From assembly GCA_900540375.1 (NCBI GenBank), contig UQFS01000009.1, forward strand, positions 40,523 to 104,522: 64,000 bases of DNA, written 5' to 3'. Each line of letters begins with the position of its first letter. Within the stretch, counting starts at the first letter, position 1. The stretch comes from an uncultured Prevotella sp. (GTDB lineage: Bacteria; Bacteroidota; Bacteroidia; Bacteroidales; Bacteroidaceae). A model generated the notes under the pieces. It was not told the DNA's origin. It ran no database searches and worked only from the letters and a program-made list of their open reading frames with translations. Below, in pieces: positions 8,255 through 18,036 of the stretch. Made by a program: the position numbers and the translations under genes.

Positions 8255-8284
8255 TTTGTGCATCATAAATACATATTATCTTTG
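8255..8284 (+). promoter_or_regulatory. Promoter of the DUF4369 lipoprotein gene
   Basis: TTTG, 18 bases, TATCTTTG. The leader to the ATG at 8306 would be about 15 bases, which argues against the in-frame upstream start at 8258 lying within the promoter. Confidence 0.65.
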
Positions 8285-8305
8285 TGTGGCTTGAACGAAA
8301 CGTTT

Positions 8306-9136
8306 ATGAATAAAGTTTTATACTTCATGCTCGGCTTGTTGGCCTTAACATCTTGCGCCAATACATATAGTATTACTGGAACAACGAACGTCTCTACGCT
8401 CGATGGCCGGAAGCTATATCTTAAGGTGCTGAAAGATACGGCATTGAAGAATCTTGATTCGTGTGATGTCGTGCACGGTCAGTTCCATTTTGCGGGTTCG
8501 GTAGATTCCGTCAGAGTGGGAAGCATCCTGCTCAATGAGAACAATGGGCTGCCCGTAGTGTTGGAGAGCGGAGATATCCAAGTGAAAATAGATAACACCC
8601 AGGAAAGCGTCACGGGCACACCGCTCAACGACAAGCTTACAAAGTTCAGACAGAAGTTCACACAGCTGATGAACCAAAGTGCCGAGCTCGTGCATGTGCA
8701 TGACCAAGCCATCATGAACGGCAAGAACATGAATAGCGTTAACGCCAAGCTGGCTGCGGAAAACGACCGCATCAACCAACGCATGGATAAGTTGGTCACT
8801 AAGTTTGTGGAGGATAACTTCGACAATGTGCTGGGGCCGTATATCTTCATCAACACCTGCATGAACCGCTACAATGCTCCCATGCTCGACGCGTGGATTG
8901 AGGATATCATGAGCAAAGCTACAGAGAAGTTCAAAAACGATCCGATGGTCAAGGAGTACTACGAGGCCGCCCAGCAAAACCAAAATATCATGAACGGCAT
9001 GCAAAGCGCCCCTGCACAATCTCAACCCACGCAGCAAGCTGCACCGGAAGACGGTCCGACTCCCAGCGAGATGGCTCAGCCGGCTACAGAACAAGGAGGA
9101 CAAGGATCGGAAGAGGCTCCTGTCGAAGGAGAATAA
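8306..9136 (+). CDS. DUF4369-domain lipoprotein
   Basis: 276 residues. A signal peptide with lipobox LTSC (Cys about residue 17) is followed by a beta-rich DUF4369 domain (YSITGTTNVSTLDGRKLYLK ... VVLESGDIQVKI), a helical region and a Gln/Pro/Glu-rich low-complexity tail (about 225-276). DUF4369 often precedes thioredoxin-like domains in Bacteroidota; here no CxxC domain follows, so redox activity is unlikely. It is probably anchored to the periplasmic or outer face of a membrane. Confidence 0.8.
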   Translation: MNKVLYFMLGLLALTSCANTYSITGTTNVSTLDGRKLYLKVLKDTALKNLDSCDVVHGQFHFAGSVDSVRVGSILLNENNGLPVVLESGDIQVKIDNTQESVTGTPLNDKLTKFRQKFTQLMNQSAELVHVHDQAIMNGKNMNSVNAKLAAENDRINQRMDKLVTKFVEDNFDNVLGPYIFINTCMNRYNAPMLDAWIEDIMSKATEKFKNDPMVKEYYEAAQQNQNIMNGMQSAPAQSQPTQQAAPEDGPTPSEMAQPATEQGGQGSEEAPVEGE

Positions 9137-9181
9137 TAGCAGGAAGGCGAGGAGGAAGATGACCGATACTATATATAAATA

Positions 9182-10534
9182 ATGAGAACAAAAATACAAG
9201 GCGGAACCATCGTCAACGAGGGACGCTCTTTCCGAGGGTCCCTCATCATTAATGATGACATTATCGAAGAAATCATAGAGAATGAGCAGACACCCCGTGG
9301 AGACTACGACAAAAGTGTAGACGCCACGGGGTGCTACGTTTTGCCAGGCATCATCGACGAGCATGTCCATTTCCGTGAGCCGGGACTGACACAGAAGGCT
9401 GACATAGAGAGCGAGTCGCGGGCAGCCGCTTTCGGCGGAGTGACTACTTTTTTTGACATGCCCAATTGTCAGCCGCAGACAACAACATTGGACGCACTTG
9501 CTGACAAGTTTGCAAGAGCGGGGCAGACAAGTCATGTCAACTATAGTTTTTTCTTCGGCGCCACTAACAACAATGTAGAACTTTTCCGGCAACTCGACCC
9601 TACACGCATCCCCGGCATCAAGCTCTTCATGGGTGCCTCTACGGGCAACATGCTCGTGGATCAGATGGATGCGTTGCATCAGATCTACCAGACTTGTGCT
9701 GATTTAGACTTGCCTCTGATGACCCATTGCGAGGATTCCGGCATCATCACCAAGAACATGCAGCGCTTCAAACTCGTCTGCGGTGACGATCCCGATGTCC
9801 GTTTCCATTTCATCATCCGCGATGAGGAAGCCTGCTATCGCAGTACTGCTTTGGCCGTACAGTTGGCGTTGCAGCATCACACGCGGTTGCATGTGGCCCA
9901 TCTCACCACAGCCCGGGAGTTGCAACTCTTTGAGCCGTGCGAAGACAACTACCTGCCTCAGATTACCGCTGAGGCCGTCATTGCCCATCTCTGGTTTACC
10001 GCTGCCGACACGCTGAAGCTTGGAGCCCGCATCAAGTGCAATCCCTCCATCAAGATGGAGGCCGACCGCGAGGAGTTGCGCAAGGCGCTGACCGACGGAC
10101 GCATTTCCACAATCGGTACCGACCACGCTCCCCACGAGTGGAGCAAGAAACAAGGAGGCTGCGTCCGCGCCGCCTCCGGTATGCCGATGTTGCAGTTCTC
10201 CTTGCCCGCCATATTGCAATTGGTCAATGAAGGCGTGTTGAGCATCGAGAAACTTGTGACGCTGATGTGCCATCATCCCGCCATGCTCTTCTCGGTCAGC
10301 GACCGTGGCTTCCTGCACAAAGGCTATAAGGCTGACATTGCCATCGTGAACCCCAAGAGCCCGTGGACTGTCACCCCCGACGTCATCCAGAGCAAGTGCG
10401 GGTGGTCGCCCATGGAGGGACAGACCTTTGACTGGCAAGTCAAGCAGACTTTCTGCAACGGACGGCTCATCTACGACCAAGGGCAATTTGACGGGAACAG
10501 TCGTGGCGAGGCTGTACAGTTCAGACTGAAATAA
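9182..10534 (+). CDS. pyrC: Dihydroorotase
   Basis: 450-residue amidohydrolase of pyrimidine synthesis (carbamoyl aspartate to dihydroorotate). Metal ligands DEHVHFREPG (about residue 60), the carboxylated Lys in GIKLFMG, HCED, HVAHL and the catalytic Asp in GTDHAPHEWSKK are all present. The length and DHFREPG-like motif fit class I dihydroorotases. Allantoinase is the main alternative but is less likely without purine catabolism neighbours. It begins a plus-strand run of closely spaced genes. Confidence 0.92.
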   Translation: MRTKIQGGTIVNEGRSFRGSLIINDDIIEEIIENEQTPRGDYDKSVDATGCYVLPGIIDEHVHFREPGLTQKADIESESRAAAFGGVTTFFDMPNCQPQTTTLDALADKFARAGQTSHVNYSFFFGATNNNVELFRQLDPTRIPGIKLFMGASTGNMLVDQMDALHQIYQTCADLDLPLMTHCEDSGIITKNMQRFKLVCGDDPDVRFHFIIRDEEACYRSTALAVQLALQHHTRLHVAHLTTARELQLFEPCEDNYLPQITAEAVIAHLWFTAADTLKLGARIKCNPSIKMEADREELRKALTDGRISTIGTDHAPHEWSKKQGGCVRAASGMPMLQFSLPAILQLVNEGVLSIEKLVTLMCHHPAMLFSVSDRGFLHKGYKADIAIVNPKSPWTVTPDVIQSKCGWSPMEGQTFDWQVKQTFCNGRLIYDQGQFDGNSRGEAVQFRLK

Positions 10535-10555
10535 TCACAGCAAGGAGGTTTGACG

Positions 10556-11368
10556 ATGGTTCTTCATTACGATATTGACGAGGTGCGACCCTATATCAAC
10601 TGGCTCTACTTCGACCATGCCTGGAGCATGAGCGGGAAGAGTGAGGCCGACAAGGCCGGTCTCTATGCCGACGCCAATGAGCTGCTCGACGCATGGCAAG
10701 GCAAGCATCAGACGCATGCCGTCTTTGAGTTGTTCGATGCCAACAGCGACGGCGATGACTTGCTGCTGGGCGACACACGTCTGCCGATGTTGCGTCAGCA
10801 GTGCCCCTCTGCCCCCGGTCAGCCCAATCTCTGCCTGGCCGACTTCGTGCGCCCGCTTTCCCAGGGCAAGGCCGACAAGGTCGGCGTGTTCGCCACGACC
10901 GTCGATGAGGCGATGAACCACAGCCGCGACGAGGATGTCTACCGGCGTATGCTGGCCCAAGTGCTTTCAGACCGATTGGCAGAGGGTACGGCCGAGCTGA
11001 TGCATTTGCAGGTGAGGAAGACCTATTGGGGATATGCCCCTGATGAGAACCTCTGCATGAAGGACATCCACGCCGAGCACTATCAGGGCATACGTCCTGC
11101 CGTGGGCTATCCTTCGATGCCCGACACCAGCGTGAACTTTATCATAGACTCCCTTATAGGCATGAAGCGTATCGACATCCGGCTGACGGCCAGTGGCATG
11201 ATGCATCCCCACGCCTCAGTCTCCGGACTGATGTTTGCGCATCCCAAGGCGCACTATTTTGACTTGGGAAAGATTGGCGAAGACCAGTTGCGGGACTATG
11301 CCCGTCGGCGTGGACTCCCCTTGGAGCTGATGCGTCGTTTCCTCAGTGTGAGCTTGATGAAGCGTTGA
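10556..11368 (+). CDS. Free-standing MetH reactivation (AdoMet-binding) domain protein
   Basis: 270 residues matching the C-terminal activation domain of cobalamin-dependent methionine synthase: RKTYWGYAPDE, the AdoMet-binding stretch QGIRPAVGYPSMPD and the following ASGMMHPHASVSGLMFAHPKA. No B12-binding, folate or homocysteine domains are present. In full MetH this domain binds AdoMet and allows reductive methylation of inactive cob(II)alamin. The ATG at 10556 is chosen because an AAGGAGG Shine-Dalgarno, rare in this phylum, sits 7 bases upstream. It presumably works in trans on a separate MetH not in this window. Confidence 0.85.
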   Translation: MVLHYDIDEVRPYINWLYFDHAWSMSGKSEADKAGLYADANELLDAWQGKHQTHAVFELFDANSDGDDLLLGDTRLPMLRQQCPSAPGQPNLCLADFVRPLSQGKADKVGVFATTVDEAMNHSRDEDVYRRMLAQVLSDRLAEGTAELMHLQVRKTYWGYAPDENLCMKDIHAEHYQGIRPAVGYPSMPDTSVNFIIDSLIGMKRIDIRLTASGMMHPHASVSGLMFAHPKAHYFDLGKIGEDQLRDYARRRGLPLELMRRFLSVSLMKR

Positions 11369-11390
11369 ACAAGACAAAGAAAGGTTATAG

Positions 11391-12554
11391 ATGATATCGC
11401 GTATCTTCATTCCTATCTTGCTTGCCATCGTGCTGCCCGATCTGTATTTCGATCAGCACTATTGGCGGAGCCGCTATCATGGACGATGGTGGTTGAGGCT
11501 GCTGTGGTGGTTGCCGGGAATGCTGATGTTCATCTATACGATAGCCCTGGTGTCTATTCGCGATTTCGTCCCCGCCGATCTTACGTGGGTCAACGTCTAT
11601 ATGTTCTTAGTGGGACTGATCGTATGGCCTAAAGCCATCTTTGCGCTTTGTTCCGGGTTAGGTCTGCTATGGAGTCGTTGGCGTCACAGCCGTGTCAATT
11701 TGGGCAATGTCGTGGCGGTGGTGCTCATCCTTATTAATTGGTACGTCCTCATCTATGGTTCCACAATAGGCACCAAGAAGCTGACCGTACAGCGCGACGA
11801 CCTCTATTTTACCAATCTCCCCGAGCGCTTCGACGGCTATCGCATCGTGTTTTTCTCTGATGCTCATGTGGGCAGTTTCACCGGTTCGCGCCGTGCGCTG
11901 TTGCAGCGCGACATTGACAGCATCAATGCCCAGCGTGCCGACCTCATCGCTTTTGGCGGAGACCTGCAAAACACCCGTCCGCAGGAGATCGTTCCCGTCA
12001 TGCCGCCGCTCAGGCAGTTGAGGGCTCGTGATGGAGTAGTTTCCGTGTTGGGCAATCACGACTATAGTGAGTACACCCACGACCGCCCCGACGTGGAGGC
12101 TGCTAACCGCCGTCTTGTCATTGACCTGCAACGGCGCATGGGATGGAAACTGCTGCTCAACAGTCATTTTGCGCTCCATCGTGGCAGTGACTCCATTGTG
12201 GTGGCCGGTGAGCAGAATTTCCGCAAGCCCGACAGCTGTGATTTCTCCCGCACGATGAATGGAGTGGGAGAGAAGGCCTTTGTCGTCATGCTCCAGCATG
12301 ACCCGCGGGCTTGGGATGACCATATCGTGCCCAGCCATCGTGTGGCGTTGACACTCAGCGGACACACCCATGGCGGGCAGATAGCGTTCTTTGGCGTCAG
12401 TCCTGTCAGACTGGTTTATGCCGAGGACGACGGACTCTATCAGCGCGATGGCAGCATGATGTGCGTCTCGGCAGGCATCGGCGGTCTCGTCTTTTTCCGT
12501 TTCGGCGTACCTCCTGAAATCAATGTCATCACATTGCATCGAATAAAACATTAA
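11391..12554 (+). CDS. Membrane-anchored metallophosphoesterase
   Basis: 387 residues: four hydrophobic segments in the first ~130 residues, then a calcineurin-like phosphoesterase domain with all metal-ligand motifs: FFSDAHVG, FGGDLQNT, LGNHDYSEY, LQHDPRAWD and LSGHTHGGQ. Architecture matches YkuE/YaeI-type enzymes, some of which act on UDP-diacylglucosamine-like lipids or other phosphodiesters. The substrate cannot be told from sequence. It is followed after 25 bp by plsC, which supports a role in envelope lipid metabolism. Confidence 0.88.
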   Translation: MISRIFIPILLAIVLPDLYFDQHYWRSRYHGRWWLRLLWWLPGMLMFIYTIALVSIRDFVPADLTWVNVYMFLVGLIVWPKAIFALCSGLGLLWSRWRHSRVNLGNVVAVVLILINWYVLIYGSTIGTKKLTVQRDDLYFTNLPERFDGYRIVFFSDAHVGSFTGSRRALLQRDIDSINAQRADLIAFGGDLQNTRPQEIVPVMPPLRQLRARDGVVSVLGNHDYSEYTHDRPDVEAANRRLVIDLQRRMGWKLLLNSHFALHRGSDSIVVAGEQNFRKPDSCDFSRTMNGVGEKAFVVMLQHDPRAWDDHIVPSHRVALTLSGHTHGGQIAFFGVSPVRLVYAEDDGLYQRDGSMMCVSAGIGGLVFFRFGVPPEINVITLHRIKH

Positions 12555-12579
12555 CTCATAGAAAGAAGATCTCACAGTT

Positions 12580-13338
12580 ATGAAAAAATTCTTGTATTGC
12601 CTCTATGAACTCTGCGTCATGCCACTGTTTTTGATTGACACGATTGTCATTGCTCTGATGACCATTATCGGTTGCAGAGTGGGCAACGGACAGTTCTGGG
12701 GCTATTATCCCGGCAAGTGGTGGAGCGAGTTTGTCATCCGTATTCTATTGTTGCCTGTCAAGGTAGAGGGTCGGGAGTATCTCAAGCCGGGGCAGTCCTA
12801 TGTCTTCGTAGCCAATCACCAGGGTGCCTTCGACATCTTTCTCATCTATGGTTTCCTCAACCGCAACTTCAAGTGGATGATGAAGCGGGGTATCGGTAAG
12901 ATCCCTTTTATCGGTCCCGCCTGCAAGTATTCCCATCAGATCTTTGTTGACAAGCGCGGCCCCTCGCATATCCGTGCCAGCTACGACCAGGCGCGTGAGG
13001 TGCTCAAGGAGGGCATGTCGCTGATGGTCTTTCCCGAAGGTGCCCGCACGTTCACCGGTCATATGAGCCTCTTCCGCCGTGGTGCCTTTATGCTGGCCGA
13101 CGAGCTGCAGTTGCCGGTTTGTCCGCTGACGATCAACGGCTCGTTTGATGTTATGCCGCGCACGCGCGACTGGCGCTGGGTACGCTGGCATCCCTTGAAG
13201 CTGACGATCCACGAGCCCATCATGCCCATCGGCAAGGGCCGTGAGAACATTGACTATCTCAAGGATAAGAGCTATGAGGCCGTGATGAGCGGACTGGTGC
13301 CCGAGTACCAGGGCTACGTACGCAACGACGACCAATAA
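12580..13338 (+). CDS. plsC: 1-acyl-sn-glycerol-3-phosphate acyltransferase
   Basis: 252-residue acyltransferase. An N-terminal membrane segment is followed by the NHQGAFD (HX4D-like) catalytic motif, GKIPFIGP, and the FPEGARTF substrate-binding motif, then CPLTINGS. It makes phosphatidic acid from lysophosphatidic acid at the inner membrane. It lies in the same direction as the phosphoesterase gene. Confidence 0.9.
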   Translation: MKKFLYCLYELCVMPLFLIDTIVIALMTIIGCRVGNGQFWGYYPGKWWSEFVIRILLLPVKVEGREYLKPGQSYVFVANHQGAFDIFLIYGFLNRNFKWMMKRGIGKIPFIGPACKYSHQIFVDKRGPSHIRASYDQAREVLKEGMSLMVFPEGARTFTGHMSLFRRGAFMLADELQLPVCPLTINGSFDVMPRTRDWRWVRWHPLKLTIHEPIMPIGKGRENIDYLKDKSYEAVMSGLVPEYQGYVRNDDQ

Positions 13339-13362
13339 CGCCGGATATATTTCGCCAATTTG

Positions 13363-13393
13363 TTGGCACTTTGCGTTTAATTTTATAATTTTG
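13363..13393 (+). promoter_or_regulatory. Promoter of the polyprenol-phosphate glycosyltransferase gene
   Basis: TTG, 20 bases, TAATTTTG; about 25 bp before the ATG at 13418. Confidence 0.6.
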
Positions 13394-13417
13394 CAGAAAT
13401 GGAAAATACATATCATC

Positions 13418-14167
13418 ATGCATGAAAGTGACTCTATCGTAATCATTCCCACTTACAACGAGAAAGAGAATATCGAGAATATCATACGTGCCGTCTTCTC
13501 CTTGGAGAAGTGCTTTCACATCCTTGTCATCGACGACGGCAGTCCAGATGGTACGGCAACCATTGTCCGTCGGTTGATTGACAATGAGTTTGGCGATCGC
13601 CTTTTTATCATCGAACGTTCGGGCAAGCTCGGTCTGGGTACCGCCTACATCACCGGCTTTAAATGGGCTTTGCAGCGGAGCTATGAATATGTCTTTGAGA
13701 TGGATGCCGATTTCAGTCACAATCCCAAAGACCTGCCCCGTCTCTATGCGGCCTGCCACGATGAGGGAGGTGACGTGGCCGTGGGTTCGCGCTATGTTAC
13801 CGGCGTCAACGTGGTCAACTGGCCGATAGGTCGTGTGCTGATGAGCTATTTTGCTTCGCGCTATGTCAACTTCATCACGGGCATCCCCATCCGCGACACC
13901 ACCGCCGGCTTCGTGTGCTATCGCCGTCGCGTGTTGGAGACAATCAACCTCGACGACATCCGCTTCAAGGGCTATGCCTTCCAGATAGAGATGAAATACA
14001 CCGCCTACAAGATAGGATTCAAGATCAAGGAGGTCTCTGTCGTCTTTGTCAATCGTCGTGAGGGTACCAGCAAGATGAGTGGCGGCATCTTCAGTGAGGC
14101 CCTCTTCGGTGTGATGCGTCTGCGTCTTGACGGTTGGTTCAAGAAGTACCCCGAGATCAAAGGGTAG
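13418..14167 (+). CDS. Polyprenol-phosphate sugar synthase (DPM-like GT2)
   Basis: 249-residue GT-A glycosyltransferase of the dolichol-phosphate mannose synthase type: IIPTYNEKENIENII, VIDDGSPDGTA, the metal-binding DADFSHNPKDL, and SRYVTGVNVVNWPIGR. No C-terminal membrane segment, so it is a soluble type that loads mannose or glucose onto a polyprenyl phosphate at the inner membrane. The promoter at 13363-13393 supports the MHESDS start. It is followed by mfd after 8 bp. Confidence 0.88.
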   Translation: MHESDSIVIIPTYNEKENIENIIRAVFSLEKCFHILVIDDGSPDGTATIVRRLIDNEFGDRLFIIERSGKLGLGTAYITGFKWALQRSYEYVFEMDADFSHNPKDLPRLYAACHDEGGDVAVGSRYVTGVNVVNWPIGRVLMSYFASRYVNFITGIPIRDTTAGFVCYRRRVLETINLDDIRFKGYAFQIEMKYTAYKIGFKIKEVSVVFVNRREGTSKMSGGIFSEALFGVMRLRLDGWFKKYPEIKG

Positions 14168-14175
14168 GCCAAGAC

Positions 14176-17100
14176 ATGAATATACACGATATACAGACAC
14201 TGTACAGCCGGTTACCGCAAGCCGGTGCTCTGGTCAAATATTTGGAAGACATCTCAGTCAAGAGCGTCTTCCTTAAGGATATTGTGGGGTCGGCACTGCC
14301 GACTCTTTTTGCAGGTATTGCCCCACGGCTGGACAATACCTTTCTTTTCGTCATGCAGGATGCTGACGAAGCCGGTTACTTCTACAACGATCTCTTGCCC
14401 GTTGTCCTCAACACAGCGGAAAAGAAAGTCGCGGAGGAAATCAAGGCCGAACAACAAAAGAATTCTTCACAAGACACTCAGACGGTCACGGACAGCAGTC
14501 AGCCTGCCGACTATGACGTCTATTATTTCCCCTCCAGCTATCGCCGTGCCGTGAAATACGGACAGCGTGATGCCGCCAACGAGATTCTGCGCACGGAGGT
14601 GCTCGCCCAGATTGCAGCCCGCCAGCAACACACGGCCCATGCCAGGCCTCTCTTCGTCGTTACCTATCCTGAGGCCATGGCAGAGCTTGTGGTCTCGCAA
14701 AAACACATCGATGACCACCGGCTATCGCTCAGCGTAGGACAGCGGATTGACATCGTGGAGGTGGAGCACCGGCTCCGTGAACTTGGATTCACCGAGCAGG
14801 ACTATGTCTATGAGCCCGGACAGTTTGCTGTGCGCGGAAGCATCCTCGATGTCTATTCCTATTCCGGCGAGCTGCCGTTCCGTATCGACTTCTTTGGCGA
14901 AGAGATCGACACCATCCGGTCTTTCTCTGTTGAGGACCAACTCTCCAAGGAGCGGCGCAAGGAAGTGGAGATCGTGCCGGAACTGGCAAAGGAAACTACA
15001 GAGAAGGTACCTTTCCTTCGTTTCGTTCCCAATGACGCCATACTCGTCTGCCGCGATTTAGGTTTCATCTGCGACACAGTGGAACGCGTCTATAACGAAG
15101 GCTTCTCCTCTCAGGCACTCACCGAGCGTCTCGAAGACGCGACCGAGATGGAGCAGGCCGAGATACAACGTGGCATGAACCGCGAGAGCGTGCTCTGTTC
15201 GCCTTCTCAGTTCAAGGAGGACATACTGGAGCTGCGGCGTGTCGTCTATGGCCACACCACCAAGGATGCTCATGCCGTCCTCACCTTCCACGTCACGCCG
15301 CAACCGCTTTTCCATAAGAACTTCGATTTGCTTCGGCAGTCGTTCGAGGACTATCTTCTGCGCGGCTACCATCTCTATATCCTCGCCGACAGCCGCAAAC
15401 AGCAACAGCGTCTGAAGGACATCTTCGACGAGATGGGTGGTGGCGATGCTTCGTCGATGGCTGCCGGCAGGGGCTCAGGTATTGTCTTCACGCCAGTGGA
15501 CAAGACCCTTCACGAGGGCTTTGCTGATGACGACATGAAGGTGTGCTTCTTCACCGATCACCAGATCTTTGACCGTTTCCATAAGTACAATCTCAAGTCC
15601 GACCGTGCGCGTGCAGGCAAGATGGCCTTGACGATGAAGGAGTTGCTGGAGATGGAAATCGGCGACTATGTGGTGCATGTCGACTTTGGTATCGGCAAGT
15701 TCGGCGGTCTCGTGCGTGTGCCCATACAGAATGCCAATGGAAAGACCGGCGAGCAACAATACCAGGAGGTCATCCGCATCATCTTTCAAAACAACGACAA
15801 GGTCGACGTCTCCATTCACTCGCTCTATAAAATCTCGAAGTATCGCGGCAGTGACACCGGTGAGCCGCCACGGCTGAGCACGCTCGGCACCGGTGCCTGG
15901 GAGCGGTTGAAGGAGAAGGCCAAGAAGCGCATCAAGGACATCGCGCGTGACCTCATCCGTCTGTATGCCAAGCGCCGCCATGAGAAAGGTTTTGCCTTCT
16001 CTGCCGATAATTTCATGCAGCACGAACTGGAGGCCAGCTTCCTCTACGAGGATACGCCCGACCAGCTCAAGGCCACGCAGGATGTCAAGGCCGACATGGA
16101 GCGGGCCCGTCCTATGGACCGTCTCATCTGTGGCGACGTAGGTTTCGGCAAAACCGAGGTGGCCGTGCGTGCCGCCTTCAAGGCAGCGTGCGACTCCAAG
16201 CAGGTGGCTGTGCTCGTGCCCACGACCGTGCTGGCCTATCAGCACTATAAGACATTCCGGGAGCGGTTGAAGGATTTCCCTGTACGCGTGGAGTATCTCT
16301 CGCGAGCCAGAACCGCCAAGCAGACCAAGGACGTGCTCAGCGGACTCGCCGACGGCAAGGTCGATATTGTGGTCGGTACGCATAAGCTGTTGGGAAAAAA
16401 TGTGAAGTGGCACGACCTCGGACTGCTCATCATCGACGAGGAACAGAAGTTCGGCGTGTCCACAAAGGAGAAGTTGCGGAAACTGAAAAGCAATATCGAC
16501 ACCCTCACAATGTCCGCCACGCCCATCCCCCGTACGTTGCAGTTCAGCCTGATGGGTGCCCGTGACATGAGCGTCATGCGCACGCCGCCCCCCAACCGCT
16601 ATCCCATCCATACCGAGCTGTGCACTTTCAGCCATGAGGTCATCGCTGATGCCATCAATTTCGAAATGAGTCGCAATGGTCAGGTGTTCTTTGTCAACAA
16701 CCGCATCTCCAATCTTCAGGAGATTGCCGACCTCATCCGTAAGTATGTGCCCGACTGCCGTGTGGTCATCGGTCATGGTCAGATGCCACCCGAAGAGCTG
16801 GAGAAGGTCATCACCGACTTTGTCAACTACGACTATGACGTGCTGCTCTCCACGACCATTGTGGAGAACGGCATCGACATCCCCAATGCCAACACGATCA
16901 TCATCAACGGTGCCAACCATTTCGGGCTGTCAGACTTGCATCAGATGCGTGGCCGTGTAGGCCGCAGCAACCGCAAGGCCTTCTGTTATCTCTTAGCGCC
17001 GCCACGCAGTGCCATGACTCCCGAGGCGCGTCGTCGCTTAGAGGCTTTGGAGACCTTCTCAGACCTTGGCAGCGGATTCAACCTTGCCATGCAGGATCTT

Positions 17101-17736
17101 GACATCCGTGGCGCGGGCAACCTGTTGGGTGCAGAGCAGAGTGGTTTCATGGAAGACTTGGGCTACGAAACCTACCAGAAGATACTCAATCAGGCAGTCA
17201 GTGAGTTGAAAAATGAAGAACTTGGCGACCTCTATGCCGAGGAGCTCAAGGCCGGCGAGGGCATCAAGGCCAGTGACTTTGTCGAGGACTGCGCCGTGGA
17301 GAGCGATCTGGAGATGTACTTCCCCGAGACCTATGTGCCGGGCAGCAGTGAGCGCATGCTGCTCTACCGCGAGCTTGACAACATTGAGAGCGATGACGAC
17401 CTGGCCGCCTACCGTCAGCGGCTCACCGACCGTTTTGGTCCCGTGCCGCCGGAAGGCGAGGAACTCATGCAGGTGGTAGCCCTTCGCCGTTTAGGCAAGG
17501 AAGAGGGCTGCGAGAAGATCATCCTCAAGCAGGGCACGATGAGCATGCAATTTGTCTCGCAGGCAGACAGTCCCTACTATCAGAGCAAGGCTTTTGGCAG
17601 CATCATCCACTATGTGATGAACAATCCTCGCCGCTGTACCTTCAAGGACAGCCGTGGGCATCGGCTGGTACGTATTGCCCAGGTACCCAGCGTAGCAGAG
17701 GCCGTGCAAGTTCTCAAAGCCATGAAGTGTAAGTAA
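14176..17736 (+). CDS. mfd: Transcription-repair coupling factor
   Basis: 1186 residues, normal for Mfd. Order: UvrB-like N-terminal domains, the RNA polymerase interaction domain with GDYVVHVDFGIGKFGGL near residue 495, then a RecG-like motor with Walker A GDVGFGKTEVAVRAAF, the DEEQ box, MSATPIPRTLQFSLMGARDM and the VGRSNRKAFCY motif, and a C-terminal autoinhibitory TRCF domain. It displaces RNA polymerase stalled at lesions and recruits UvrA. An Asp/Gln-rich insertion (about residues 90-115) interrupts the N-terminal region. Confidence 0.95.
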   Translation: MNIHDIQTLYSRLPQAGALVKYLEDISVKSVFLKDIVGSALPTLFAGIAPRLDNTFLFVMQDADEAGYFYNDLLPVVLNTAEKKVAEEIKAEQQKNSSQDTQTVTDSSQPADYDVYYFPSSYRRAVKYGQRDAANEILRTEVLAQIAARQQHTAHARPLFVVTYPEAMAELVVSQKHIDDHRLSLSVGQRIDIVEVEHRLRELGFTEQDYVYEPGQFAVRGSILDVYSYSGELPFRIDFFGEEIDTIRSFSVEDQLSKERRKEVEIVPELAKETTEKVPFLRFVPNDAILVCRDLGFICDTVERVYNEGFSSQALTERLEDATEMEQAEIQRGMNRESVLCSPSQFKEDILELRRVVYGHTTKDAHAVLTFHVTPQPLFHKNFDLLRQSFEDYLLRGYHLYILADSRKQQQRLKDIFDEMGGGDASSMAAGRGSGIVFTPVDKTLHEGFADDDMKVCFFTDHQIFDRFHKYNLKSDRARAGKMALTMKELLEMEIGDYVVHVDFGIGKFGGLVRVPIQNANGKTGEQQYQEVIRIIFQNNDKVDVSIHSLYKISKYRGSDTGEPPRLSTLGTGAWERLKEKAKKRIKDIARDLIRLYAKRRHEKGFAFSADNFMQHELEASFLYEDTPDQLKATQDVKADMERARPMDRLICGDVGFGKTEVAVRAAFKAACDSKQVAVLVPTTVLAYQHYKTFRERLKDFPVRVEYLSRARTAKQTKDVLSGLADGKVDIVVGTHKLLGKNVKWHDLGLLIIDEEQKFGVSTKEKLRKLKSNIDTLTMSATPIPRTLQFSLMGARDMSVMRTPPPNRYPIHTELCTFSHEVIADAINFEMSRNGQVFFVNNRISNLQEIADLIRKYVPDCRVVIGHGQMPPEELEKVITDFVNYDYDVLLSTTIVENGIDIPNANTIIINGANHFGLSDLHQMRGRVGRSNRKAFCYLLAPPRSAMTPEARRRLEALETFSDLGSGFNLAMQDLDIRGAGNLLGAEQSGFMEDLGYETYQKILNQAVSELKNEELGDLYAEELKAGEGIKASDFVEDCAVESDLEMYFPETYVPGSSERMLLYRELDNIESDDDLAAYRQRLTDRFGPVPPEGEELMQVVALRRLGKEEGCEKIILKQGTMSMQFVSQADSPYYQSKAFGSIIHYVMNNPRRCTFKDSRGHRLVRIAQVPSVAEAVQVLKAMKCK

Positions 17737-17817
17737 ATATGCAACACGATTGTTGTATTCTTCAATATGGCCGAAAATACGCACAAAATAGTTTGATATG
17801 TGCAATTCTGGATTTTT

Positions 17818-17872
17818 GCCACTTCTTTCCGTTCTCTTTGTTGTGAACGAAAAGAAGTGGCTATTTTTGTTT
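17818..17872 (+). terminator. Intrinsic terminator after mfd
   Basis: A 17-bp stem with one mismatch (GCCACTTCTTTCCGTTC against GAACGAAAAGAAGTGGC), about 10-base loop, followed by TATTTTTGTTTC. It lies 80 bp past the mfd stop. The rest of 17737-18036 shows no gene. Confidence 0.85.
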
Positions 17873-18036
17873 CTTTTGTTTTGGGCTATAAAAACGAAAC
17901 TTGCACGTATCTATTAATATGTGCAGTTCTTGGTTGAAACTATATAAAAATAGCTTAAAATATCAGCGTTCATATATGTTGCCTGTAGGATTATCTATAC
18001 TTTTGTATCGCTAAAAAGGCAAAGTATAAAAGAGAT

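Noticed and set aside
8414..9679. Minus-strand open frame of 421 codons
   Set aside because: Antisense to the DUF4369 and dihydroorotase genes; no domain recognised.
15475..16920. Minus-strand open frame of 481 codons
   Set aside because: Antisense to the Mfd motor domain, whose helicase motifs are unambiguous; its composition is a mirror of mfd codons.
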